Source of the DNA: Emiliania huxleyi CCMP1516
Lineage: Eukaryota > Haptophyta > Isochrysidales > Noelaerhabdaceae
DNA length: 64,000 nucleotides
Direction: 5' to 3'
Assembly: GCF_000372725.1 (NCBI RefSeq)
Contig: NW_005201360.1
Span: 344,688-408,687 of the forward strand
The position numbers and the translations under genes are program-made. Below the pieces are notes generated by a model. The model did not search any database and was not told where the DNA came from. It was given only the letters and a program-made list of their open reading frames with translations. This document shows, piece after piece, positions 63,929 through 64,000 of this stretch (its first letter is position 1; every line of letters starts with the position of its first letter).

Positions 63929-64000
63929 ATGGAGCAGCTCGGCGACGACAACCCGCCGCTCTCGCCGGCAACCGAGGCGTGGCTGGGTGCGCGTAGACTG
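63929..64000 (+). CDS. Possible N terminus of a gene running out of the window
   Basis: ATG 63929 opens MEQLGDDNPPLSPATEAWLG and stays open to the window end, with Ala/Pro/Asp composition like other starts here. Only 24 codons are visible. Confidence 0.3.
   Translation, partial: MEQLGDDNPPLSPATEAWLGARRL

Noticed and set aside
1-64000. tRNA or rRNA genes
   Set aside because: No B-box-like GGTTCGANTCC with a matching acceptor stem, and no recognisable rRNA segment, was found by eye; a covariance-model scan would be decisive.

Overview
The window is nuclear DNA of a eukaryote, most likely a GC-rich unicellular alga. A haptophyte of the Emiliania/Gephyrocapsa type is my best guess; a pelagophyte or dinoflagellate is not excluded. 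The evidence is Ala/Gly/Arg-rich coding sequence, many short introns (about 40-330 nt) with both GT-AG and apparent GC-AG ends, abundant microsatellites, and no bacterial operon structure. Two assembly gaps (16130-16435 and 50299-51204) and a stretch that reads like a poor Sanger trace (about 9140-9310) mark it as a draft scaffold. Splice sites were inferred by eye from reading frame, protein-family fit and junction bases, so exon limits are models.

Layout. 1-15.8 kb: a Cys-rich C-terminal exon (+), a class I lysine methyltransferase-like gene (-), an unknown membrane protein (+), a MITE, two unknown genes (-), a BCCIP/BCP1 homologue (-), a protein with two cyclic-nucleotide-binding domains (-), and a proline-rich membrane-anchored protein (-). 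15.8-22.6 kb: minisatellite, gap, an ICT1-type peptidyl-tRNA hydrolase gene (+), then a palindromic repeat desert. 22.6-38.1 kb is the gene-dense core: a long coiled-coil protein (+), a large secreted or plastid-targeted repeat protein (-), a membrane-anchored Ser/Thr kinase (+), a methyltransferase-PhyH fusion (-) abutting a NUDT22-like Nudix gene (-), and a membrane protein with two CBM1 cellulose-binding modules (-). 38.3-43.5 kb: a nearly intact, non-autonomous LTR retrotransposon (553-bp LTRs, 5-bp target-site duplication). 43.5-53.4 kb: foldback elements, a short HTH-bearing gene (+), an ICMT/PEMT-like methyltransferase (-), gene debris and a gap. 53.4-57.1 kb: a Gag-like CCCH zinc-finger gene in a retroelement-like repeat. 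57.2-59.8 kb: a Cdc48/p97-adaptor-like gene combining SAP-like, UFD1-like, RanBP2 zinc-finger and UBX segments (+). 59.8-64 kb: repeats and the start of another gene.

Two patterns cut across the genes. (1) Several introns in unrelated genes are bracketed by direct repeats of coding sequence with the splice junction inside the repeat (AG|GT or AG|GC) and a 10-12-bp satellite between the copies. In two cases intron length equals the duplication offset exactly, and in a third it matches a 92-bp offset. This looks like intron gain by local tandem duplication. (2) A family of very short insertions (26-91 bp) with the core GTTAGAGTTGTTTGGTATTG occurs five times; four copies have perfect 8-10-bp target-site duplications, one has a paralogous empty site in this window, and one copy looks like a spliced intron.
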